A stretch of DNA of 6,785 nt from Acidimicrobiaceae bacterium (lineage in GTDB: Bacteria; Actinomycetota; Acidimicrobiia; Acidimicrobiales; Palsa-688). Below are positions 1 to 5,155 of the stretch, piece by piece. Position numbers and translations under genes: made by a program. The notes under the pieces were generated by a model that saw only the letters and a list, made by a program, of their open reading frames with translations, made no database searches and was not told the origin of the DNA. Where the stretch lies: the NCBI GenBank assembly GCA_003156795.1, contig PMHU01000072.1, positions 1-6,785 on the forward strand, given 5' to 3'. Numbering within the stretch: the first letter of the stretch is position 1; every line of letters begins with the position of its first letter.

Positions 1-424
1 GTCGCCCAGTAGTAGGCCTCACGGCGCTGGGTCGTGATGCTGTGGATCGATAGCGTGCCCTCGCTGCGTTGCCAGAGCCAAAATATCGCGGCAAGTACCA
101 CCGCCCACAGCAACGTCGTACCGGCATAGGGAATATGAACGTCGAGATGGAGGAAATCGGAAATACCCGTACCGGATATGGCGATGGCAAAAGCCAAGGA
201 CCAGTAGGCCAAGGCCCGGTGCCGAACTGCAGCAACAACCCGACGACGAACACGAGCACCTCCGTGCCGCCTCCCCGGACATTGCCCCAGTTCTTGAGGA
301 AGTCGGAGGTGGCCTCCCCGCCGGCCGTGGTTAGCAGCTTGATCACCCAGAACAGGATCGTGATCTTTTCGGGCACCTTGACGCCCACGGGCTGAGGGGC
401 GATCCGGTTCAGCCACCGGTTCAC
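1..424 (-). pseudogene. COG4705-like membrane protein, frameshifted and cut by the window edge
   Basis: This is a multi-spanning membrane protein of unknown function. The GTG start at 424-422 overlaps the TGA of the upstream gene as GTGA, which suggests translational coupling. From 424 to about 224 the frame encodes a typical family N-terminus with KVPEKITILFWVIKLLTTAG and GEATSDFL, then a hydrophobic stretch ending LLLQF (residue 67). After that the family match moves to another frame from about 223 to 1: ALAYWSLAFAIAISG, DFLHLDVHIPYAG, then the hallmark SEGTLSIHSI and RREAYYWAT. Restoring one base at about 224 joins the halves as LQFRHRALAYW, which fits the family well. Neither frame meets a stop before the edge, so the unshifted frame could still make a long aberrant C-terminus. 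The cause is either a real pseudogene or a sequencing error. Family assignment is from remembered motifs; I am confident of homology and not of function. Confidence 0.75.
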
Positions 425-1002
425 GGCGTCGACTTCCCGGCCCGAACCGACGACACGGCCTGGGCGGTGGGCGACACGCGACCAGACCAGGCGGCCCTGG
501 CTCCGGCGTCACCGACCCGGTAGACCTGGATACCTGTGAGCGCCGCCAACACGACCAAGGCGGCGGCGCTCAAGCGACAGGCAGTGGTGAGCCCCCGGTT
601 GGCCATCGAAGCGCTAGGACTGGGAGGCGAAGGCATGAAACGCCGCTCCAGATCGTTAAGCCGGCCGGAGCCGCTGCGCAGGACCAGGTCGATGGCGACG
701 AACAGGGCCAGGGCCAAGCCGAACACCGCGGCCAACGGTAAGAGCTCGTGGGCCAGTTTGACGTGCTGGCGGATGAGGGGATTGGGCGGCAGTCGGGCCT
801 CGAGCTTTGATCCGCTCAAGAAGGCGAGCGGGATGGCCACGCAAGCGATGAAGGCGACAACCACCGTGAGCAGACTGAACGCCCGACGAGCGGCTGGAAC
901 CGCTACCAAGATCAAGGAGCCGATCACCGCAGCGGGCAAGAGGACCACGACCACGTGCACGATCAATACGTGACTCGGAGATCCATTTATCGTGACCGGC
1001 AT
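421..1002 (-). CDS. DUF2231-like small membrane protein
   Basis: This is a predicted inner-membrane protein of 193 residues with four hydrophobic segments, at about 12-36, 41-62, 86-108 and 142-160. It carries family-like features: an N-terminal SHVLIVHVVVVLLP (His11, His16) entering the first membrane helix, RQHVKLAHE (His80, His85) before the third, and a C-terminal YRVGDAGARAAWSG (from residue 161) after the fourth. Paired histidines near membrane helices are typical of DUF2231; a role in haem or metal binding has been suggested for such proteins but is not shown here. I chose the ATG at 1002-1000 because a GGAGG lies four bases upstream and the conserved N-terminus begins there. An ATG at 1044 would add 14 residues with no good ribosome site. 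The gene overlaps the downstream COG4705-like gene by GTGA, so the two form an operon, and it diverges from the BlaI-type repressor gene. Confidence 0.8.
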   Translation of the reverse strand: MPVTINGSPSHVLIVHVVVVLLPAAVIGSLILVAVPAARRAFSLLTVVVAFIACVAIPLAFLSGSKLEARLPPNPLIRQHVKLAHELLPLAAVFGLALALFVAIDLVLRSGSGRLNDLERRFMPSPPSPSASMANRGLTTACRLSAAALVVLAALTGIQVYRVGDAGARAAWSGRVSPTAQAVSSVRAGKSTP

Positions 1003-1006
1003 GAGG

Positions 1007-1011
1007 CCTCC
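1007..1011 (-). promoter_or_regulatory. Ribosome binding site that decides the DUF2231-like start
   Basis: GGAGG on the minus strand lies four bases before the ATG at 1002. The spacing is short, but it is the only purine-rich site near either candidate start, and it favours 1002 over 1044. Confidence 0.55.
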
Positions 1012-1076
1012 GTGGTGGGCAGGTGATGGGGCGAGCCCGGACATCGACCCGCGGTACTTTGGAGTGTCGCCGTTGA

Positions 1077-1094
1077 TACTACATTGCTGTAGTA
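1077..1094. promoter_or_regulatory. BlaI/MecI-type operator dyad
   Basis: TACTACATTGCTGTAGTA is a perfect inverted repeat: arms TACTACA and TGTAGTA (7 of 7 bases) around TTGC. BlaI/MecI-family repressors bind dyads built on TACA/TGTA cores, so the match is strong. It lies 42 bases before the TTG start of the BlaI-type gene and 74 bases before the ATG of the divergent DUF2231-like gene, which is where a repressor could block both promoters. Overlapping promoter-like hexamers are TTGATA at 1073-1078 (plus) and TAGTAT at 1081-1076 (minus), but I could not pair either with a good partner element. Autoregulation is inferred, not shown. Confidence 0.8.
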
Positions 1095-1125
1095 GAGCTT
1101 TGGAGCCGTCCTACGCGAAGGCAGT

Positions 1126-1131
1126 AAGGAG
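1126..1131 (+). promoter_or_regulatory. Ribosome binding site for the TTG start of the repressor gene
   Basis: AAGGAG ends five bases before the TTG at 1137. It is a strong site at good spacing and is the main reason to accept the rare TTG start. Confidence 0.75.
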
Positions 1132-1136
1132 AACTG

Positions 1137-1496
1137 TTGTCCGATCGTCGGCGCCAGGGATCGCTAGAAGCTGAGATCCTGGCCGCCTTGTGGTCGGCAC
1201 CCGGGCCGCTTACACCTGAGGAGGTTCGCTCCAGCCTGGACGAGAAGCTGGCGTACACGACGGTCCAGACGGTCCTCGTTCGGCTTCATGACAAAGGAGT
1301 GGTCGAGCGCCGCCCTCAGGGACGGGCCTACGCCTATTCGCCGCTCCTGGACGAGAAGGATCTGGCGGCCCGACGGATGCGCTCCCTGCTCGACGCCGAA
1401 GGCGACCTGGACGGAGTGCTCAGCCGGTTCGTGGCCACCCTCGACGACGAGCAGGCGGCGGCCCTGCGCCGGATTCTCGAGGTGCCGCGCCGATGA
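1137..1496 (+). CDS. BlaI/MecI/CopY-family transcriptional repressor
   Basis: This is a 119-residue winged-helix repressor expected to bind DNA as a dimer. The N-terminal half is the DNA-binding domain: GSLEAEILAALWSAPGPLTP (residues 8-27), the recognition-helix region AYTTVQTVLVRLHDKGVVER (39-58), and the wing QGRAYAYSPL (61-70). Residues 71-119 form the helical dimerisation part. In staphylococcal BlaI the partner pathway leads to cleavage between Asn101 and Phe102; by eye the equivalent here is Arg97-Phe98, so the Phe is kept and the Asn is not. The TTG start is set by AAGGAG five bases upstream. A matching operator dyad sits just upstream, so autorepression is likely. The stop codon overlaps the ATG of the M56 peptidase gene (ATGA), the usual repressor/sensor operon arrangement. 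No beta-lactamase gene is in the window, so the regulated process is unknown and I give no gene symbol. Confidence 0.9.
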   Translation: MSDRRRQGSLEAEILAALWSAPGPLTPEEVRSSLDEKLAYTTVQTVLVRLHDKGVVERRPQGRAYAYSPLLDEKDLAARRMRSLLDAEGDLDGVLSRFVATLDDEQAAALRRILEVPRR

Positions 1497-2386
1497 TCAT
1501 CTCCTGTGTCTTGCCGGTACTGGCGGCGGCGTTGTTCGCCGCGGTTGCACCATCGGTGAGCCGGAGGGCGCGACCGGGACTAGCGGTGTGGATGCTTAGC
1601 GCCGGCGGGCTGGCGCTGACGCTGTGTGAGTTGTCAGCGGTGGCTGTGGTCGTAGCGCTGGGGGCGGGCCAGTTGGCACCATTAGCCCGTCTTGGGCACT
1701 GGTCGCCTCGGGCTGTCGGACTCGACTCTCCGTTCCAGACGTGGTCGATCTGGGTGGCCACCATCCTTCTCGGCGTGGCGGCGGCCAGGGCAACCAAGGC
1801 TTTATGGTCCCACGGTCGGCGTCTGTGGGCGGCTTGGTCGGCCAGTCGAGCAGCACCGGCCGGGCTCGTGGTGTTGGCCGACGACAAACCTTATGCCTAC
1901 GCCGTTCCAGGCTGGCCGGGGCGGATCGTCGTAAGCCATGGTCTGCTCCACGGACTCGACGGGTCGGGCCGCCGAGCCCTGCTGGTTCACGAGCAGACTC
2001 ACCTCACTGAGCGCCACGACCTGCATCAGTTCGCCGCAGCGATGGCTACGGCACTCAATCCTCTTCTATTCCGTTCGCCAGCGGCCTTGTACCTGGCGTG
2101 CGAACGACGAGCCGACGAGGTGGCGGCCGAGGCCGTCGGTGACCGCGAAGCTGTGGTCCGGGCGATCACTACAGCCGTCCGGCCCCAGCTCAGCGGCATG
2201 GCGTGGGACGCGACGGGAGCTGATGTGCAGTTGCGGGTCCAGGCGCTGCTGTCGCCACCCCGCGACAGCCGGCCGGTCGCCGCCCTGCTTGTCCTCGTCG
2301 TGCTTCTAACCATTGCGGCATCGACCGCGTCCGTGCTGTGGCTGGGCCATGATCTGCGCAGCGTGTTCATCGCGGCCCACCGCTGA
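1493..2386 (+). CDS. M56 (BlaR1-like) membrane zinc metallopeptidase, short form
   Basis: This is a 297-residue integral-membrane peptidase. Hydrophobic segments lie at about 2-20, 28-58, 83-100 and 262-285. The zinc site is HEQTH at residues 166-170 (an HEXXH motif), followed by CERRADEVAAEAVGD from residue 203, where Glu204 is the likely third zinc ligand. The segment PYAYAVPGWPGRIVVSHGLL just before the active site is also family-like. BlaR1 and MecR1 are about 585 residues with an extracellular penicillin-binding sensor domain; here only about 12 residues follow the last membrane segment, so no such sensor exists. The ATG overlaps the repressor's stop, and GAGGTG lies eight bases upstream, so the pair is probably co-translated. 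By family knowledge its role would be to trigger inactivation of the BlaI-type repressor on a membrane or envelope signal; that signal and direct cleavage are inference. Confidence 0.87.
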   Translation: MIISCVLPVLAAALFAAVAPSVSRRARPGLAVWMLSAGGLALTLCELSAVAVVVALGAGQLAPLARLGHWSPRAVGLDSPFQTWSIWVATILLGVAAARATKALWSHGRRLWAAWSASRAAPAGLVVLADDKPYAYAVPGWPGRIVVSHGLLHGLDGSGRRALLVHEQTHLTERHDLHQFAAAMATALNPLLFRSPAALYLACERRADEVAAEAVGDREAVVRAITTAVRPQLSGMAWDATGADVQLRVQALLSPPRDSRPVAALLVLVVLLTIAASTASVLWLGHDLRSVFIAAHR

Positions 2387-2412
2387 CGCCGTAAGGCACG
2401 ACCAACTAGCAC

Positions 2413-2434
2413 CCCCAACGGTGTACCCCAACGG
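2413..2434 (+). repeat. Short direct repeat CCCCAACGG, two copies
   Basis: CCCCAACGG occurs at 2413-2421 and again at 2426-2434, a 13-base period. It lies directly upstream of the structured element. It could be a protein-binding site or chance; only two copies are seen. Confidence 0.45.
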
Positions 2435-2435
2435 G

Positions 2436-2511
2436 AGCTCTCTCGAACCTTACGCCGGTCCAGATAAGGGTTCTTCGCCTCCCTGACCAGGGAGATGACG
2501 AGAGGGCTTTT
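2436..2511 (+). terminator. Three-stem structured element ending in a T run; terminator or small RNA candidate
   Basis: As RNA this folds into a closed three-way junction. The outer stem pairs 2436-2445 (AGCTCTCTCG) with 2499-2508 (CGAGAGGGCT), ten pairs with one G-U. Inside are two hairpins: AACCTTA (2446-2452) with TAAGGGTT (2465-2472), one G bulged, and CTCCCT (2479-2484) with AGGGAG (2489-2494) around GACC. The outer stem runs directly into four T (2508-2511), as in an intrinsic terminator. Its place 50 bases after the M56 gene suits termination of that operon. A small RNA, or a leader element for the downstream operon, is also possible. The pairing is seen in the sequence; the function is inferred, and I do not recognise a known RNA family. 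Confidence 0.45.
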
Positions 2512-2645
2512 GGCGGGGGGCTCCGCGAGGAGGGCGGACGCGGGCGGCGTCGCTGGCGAGAAACACGTTGCCCGGGCGGTAGCGCGAGCTCGTGGCTCCT
2601 TCGCTGATGTGGGCGAGCACCGTGGCGGACTCCGTCGGTGGGTTC

Positions 2646-2682
2646 CCGGGCGACCTTGGTGGCGACTGTTAGTCTCGCCCGG
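2646..2682 (+). repeat. 8-bp perfect inverted repeat upstream of the glycosyltransferase gene
   Basis: CCGGGCGA (2646-2653) and TCGCCCGG (2675-2682) are exact inverted copies around 21 bases, and end 29 bases before the GTG start. It could form a hairpin in the leader transcript or be an operator. High GC makes such repeats fairly common, so function is uncertain. Confidence 0.4.
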
Positions 2683-2711
2683 TTGACGTCGAGCGAGGGT
2701 TCTCCAGCTGA

Positions 2712-5147
2712 GTGACCGCACCGACAGCCTGCACGATCATAGCCCGCAACTACTTGGCCTACGCCCGTGTGCTGGCCCGTTCGTACTCCGAATGGCACCC
2801 GGGCGAGCGGCTCAAGGTACTCGTCGTCGACGACCTGGAGGGTTTGGCCGGCAGGGACGAGCCGTTCGATCCAATCAGCCCAGTCGAGCTACCGATGACG
2901 GCGCGCACCTTGCACGACATGGCGACCTGCTACGACGCCATGGAGCTGTCCACCGCACTCAAGCCATGGCTGCTGCGGCTGCTCCTGACCCGAGGCGGAG
3001 GTCGGCCCATCCTGTATCTGGACCCCGACATCCTCGTCATGGCTCCCCTCGACGAGGTCTACGAGTTGGCGACGGCCGGAACCGTCGTGCTGACGCCGCA
3101 CACGACGCGGCCCATACCCCGCGACGGGCTCAAACCGAGCGAAGTGGACATCCTGGCTTCGGGGGTGCACAACCTCGGGTTCATCGCGCTGTCCGAAGGG
3201 GCTGAGCCTTTTCTCGACTGGTGGTCCGAGCGACTCCGCCTCGACGCCCTCGTTGATCATGCAGGGATGATGTTCACCGACCAGCGCTGGGTGGACCTGG
3301 CGGTGCCGTATTTCGACTTTCACCTCCTGGGTGACCCCGGCTACAACGTCGCCTACTGGAACGCCGACCAGCGTCTCGTCGAGCGCCAGGGTGATGGGTA
3401 CTCGGCCGGGGGCCAACCTCTTCGGTTCTTCCATTTCAGCGGCTTCGATCCGTGCCGGCCCCACATCCTGAGCAAGCATCAGGGTGATAGACCGCGTGTC
3501 CTCTTGAGCGAGCACCCGGCGATTGCCGAGCTATGCCGTGAATACGCGGTAAGGCTGCAAACTGAAGAATATTCCGATCATCTGACCTTGCCCTACGGGT
3601 GGGGAACGTTCCCGGAAGGCACGCCGGTCGACAGGCGGATCCGCCGTGCCTATCGGGCCGGGCTGGTCCGCGCCGAGCGCTTTGGTGACCCGTCGCCTCC
3701 CGACGGGTTCGATCCGGTCTCGACGCAGCTGCTGTTCGACTGGCTGTCGCAGCCGGATCCATGGCGCGCCGAGGCGCCGCGCATGCCGAGGTACCTGTGG
3801 GAGATCTACGCCGACCGACCGGACGTTCAGCGGGCCTACCCGTTGCCGAACACGCGCGACGAGACCGGCTTCCGGGAGTGGCTTCGTCTCTTCGCGATCA
3901 ACGAAGAGACCGTCCCCGACCCGCTCAAGCAGCTCGTTCTCGGTGAGGCGACCTGGGGGGCGCCCGCGGTGCACCCGGCGCCGCCGGACGGTCTGCGGCC
4001 CGGTCTCCTCCTGGCGGGCTACCTGCGCGCCGACCTCGGGTTGGGCCAGGCGGCCAGGCTCGCCATGGCCGCCATCCGGTCGGCCAGGATCCCCTGTGCC
4101 TCTCGGGTCTATGCCGCCACGGCAAGCCGGCAGGGGCATCCTTGGGATCAGCAGGACACCTGCCGGCCAGACCTCGACACCAACCTGGTCTGGGTCAACC
4201 CCGACCAGCTTCCCGATTTCGCGGCGACTGCTGGGCCGGAGTATTTCGACGGGCGTTACACCGTGGGTAACTGGGCCTGGGAGACCGATCGCCTGCCCGG
4301 GTGGATGGGCGCTGCGTCCAACCTGCTCGACGAGATATGGACTCCAAGCGATTACAGCCGGGCGGCCATCGAGAGGACGGTATCGGAGCGTCCGGTCTAT
4401 ACCTTCCCTCACCCGATCCTCGTGCCTCAGATGGACCCTCTTTTCGATCGTCGTTCCGCTGGGCTGCCTGACGGTTATGTATTCCTTTTCGTCTACGACT
4501 TCCTGAGTACGGTGGAGCGCAAGAATCCACTCGGCCTCATCGAAGCCTTCAAGACGGCGTTCCGGCCCGGCGAGGGACCGACCCTCGTTCTGAAGAGCAT
4601 CAACGGGTCGCTCCGGGTGTTGGAGATGGAACGCCTGCGGCTCACCGCCGAAGAGCGACCCGACATCGTCTTCGCGGACCGCTATCTAACCCGCCCGGAG
4701 CTGGCCTCGCTCGTCAATTGCTCGGATTGCTACGTGTCGCTCCACAGGGCCGAGGGTTTCGGGCTCACCATCGCCGACGCCATGGCTCTCGCCAAACCCT
4801 GCATCGCCACGGGGTATTCCGGAAACCTCGAGTTCATGTCCGATTCCACCAGTTATCTCGTTCCCCATACCCTCGCTCCCGTGCGCTCCGACACCGAGGT
4901 GTACGGCGGTGAGGGGTGGTGGGCCGAACCGGACGTGGGAGCTGCGGCAGAACTGCTCAGGCGGGTCTATAGCAGGCCGCAAGAAGCCAGGAAGACAGGC
5001 GAGGCGGGGCGCGGGGCGGTATTGCGGCATCACAGCCTGGACCATGCGACCCGATTCGTGCGTCGTCGGTTCAAGGCCATCCAGAAGATGCGCCGTGCGG
5101 ACTACAGCAGCGAGGTGGCTGGCGCCGTGCGGAGCCTGATCAGCTGA
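2712..5147 (+). CDS. Bifunctional glycosyltransferase: N-terminal GT-A (GT8-like) fused to C-terminal GT4
   Basis: This 811-residue protein should transfer two sugars from activated donors, probably at the cytoplasmic side of the membrane during surface-glycan assembly. Residues about 5-265 are a GT-A domain: CTIIARNYLAYARVLARSYS, then YLDPDILVM with the DPD metal/nucleotide motif (Asp104, Asp106), GVHNLGFIAL (151-160), DQRWVD (190-195), GDPGYNVAYWN (207-217) and FFHFSGFDP (239-247). Residues about 290-410 are a linker containing PYGWGTF and RYLWEIYADRPDVQ. Residues about 430-790 are a GT-B domain of the GT4 type: GYLRADLGLGQAARLAM, GNWAWETDRLP (519-529), DEIWTPSDYSR, and the donor site HRAEGFGLTIADAMALAKP. 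The usual E-x7-E here is Glu681-x7-Asp689. The GTG start follows an in-frame TGA, so it cannot extend upstream; GAGGG lies 12 bases before it, a weak site. The next gene begins eight bases after its stop. Donor and acceptor sugars are unknown. Confidence 0.88.
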   Translation: MTAPTACTIIARNYLAYARVLARSYSEWHPGERLKVLVVDDLEGLAGRDEPFDPISPVELPMTARTLHDMATCYDAMELSTALKPWLLRLLLTRGGGRPILYLDPDILVMAPLDEVYELATAGTVVLTPHTTRPIPRDGLKPSEVDILASGVHNLGFIALSEGAEPFLDWWSERLRLDALVDHAGMMFTDQRWVDLAVPYFDFHLLGDPGYNVAYWNADQRLVERQGDGYSAGGQPLRFFHFSGFDPCRPHILSKHQGDRPRVLLSEHPAIAELCREYAVRLQTEEYSDHLTLPYGWGTFPEGTPVDRRIRRAYRAGLVRAERFGDPSPPDGFDPVSTQLLFDWLSQPDPWRAEAPRMPRYLWEIYADRPDVQRAYPLPNTRDETGFREWLRLFAINEETVPDPLKQLVLGEATWGAPAVHPAPPDGLRPGLLLAGYLRADLGLGQAARLAMAAIRSARIPCASRVYAATASRQGHPWDQQDTCRPDLDTNLVWVNPDQLPDFAATAGPEYFDGRYTVGNWAWETDRLPGWMGAASNLLDEIWTPSDYSRAAIERTVSERPVYTFPHPILVPQMDPLFDRRSAGLPDGYVFLFVYDFLSTVERKNPLGLIEAFKTAFRPGEGPTLVLKSINGSLRVLEMERLRLTAEERPDIVFADRYLTRPELASLVNCSDCYVSLHRAEGFGLTIADAMALAKPCIATGYSGNLEFMSDSTSYLVPHTLAPVRSDTEVYGGEGWWAEPDVGAAAELLRRVYSRPQEARKTGEAGRGAVLRHHSLDHATRFVRRRFKAIQKMRRADYSSEVAGAVRSLIS

Positions 5148-5155
5148 GCGCCCGA

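Larger units (their letters stand above)
2387..2711. other. 325-base intergenic region with structured elements, no convincing gene
   Basis: This separates the regulatory operon from the glycosyltransferase genes. Short open frames exist on both strands (plus 2495-2686; minus, extending across the M56 gene), but they are arginine- and proline-rich, lack recognisable motifs and look like products of high GC. It contains a 9-base direct repeat (2413-2421 and 2426-2434), a three-stem fold ending in four T (2436-2511), and an 8-bp inverted repeat (2646-2682). The promoter of the glycosyltransferase operon probably lies here, but I found no convincing paired -35 and -10 elements. Confidence 0.6.

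Noticed and set aside
69..395. Plus-strand open frame at the left edge
   Set aside because: The minus strand carries COG4705 motifs across the same bases in two frames; the plus-strand product has no family features.
536..973. Plus-strand open frame opposite the DUF2231-like gene
   Set aside because: It is basic with no motifs, while the minus strand here encodes clear membrane helices and a family C-terminus.
1073..1101. Possible promoter for the repressor gene starting at TTGATA
   Set aside because: The position 17 bases downstream reads AGCTTT, which is too poor a -10 match to annotate.
2440..2494. Possible tRNA or rRNA fragment, because of GAACCTTA and GGGTTC
   Set aside because: No acceptor stem, anticodon arm or T-loop consensus can be fitted, and the bases pair instead as a three-stem junction.
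2495..2686. 63-codon plus-strand frame in the intergenic region
   Set aside because: It begins inside the structured element, has no clear ribosome site and its product is Ala/Gly/Arg-rich without motifs.
2026..2721. Minus-strand open frame spanning the M56 gene end and the intergenic region
   Set aside because: The part opposite the M56 gene is a shadow, and the intergenic part is low-complexity and Arg/Pro/Ala-rich without family motifs. A short stretch (EAKNPYLDRRKVRE) looks less random, but I could not tie it to any family.
3531..4412. Long minus-strand open frame (293 codons) within the glycosyltransferase gene
   Set aside because: It lies opposite a plus-strand gene full of family motifs, is rich in Arg, Pro and Gly, and has no recognisable motif; it is a high-GC antisense shadow.
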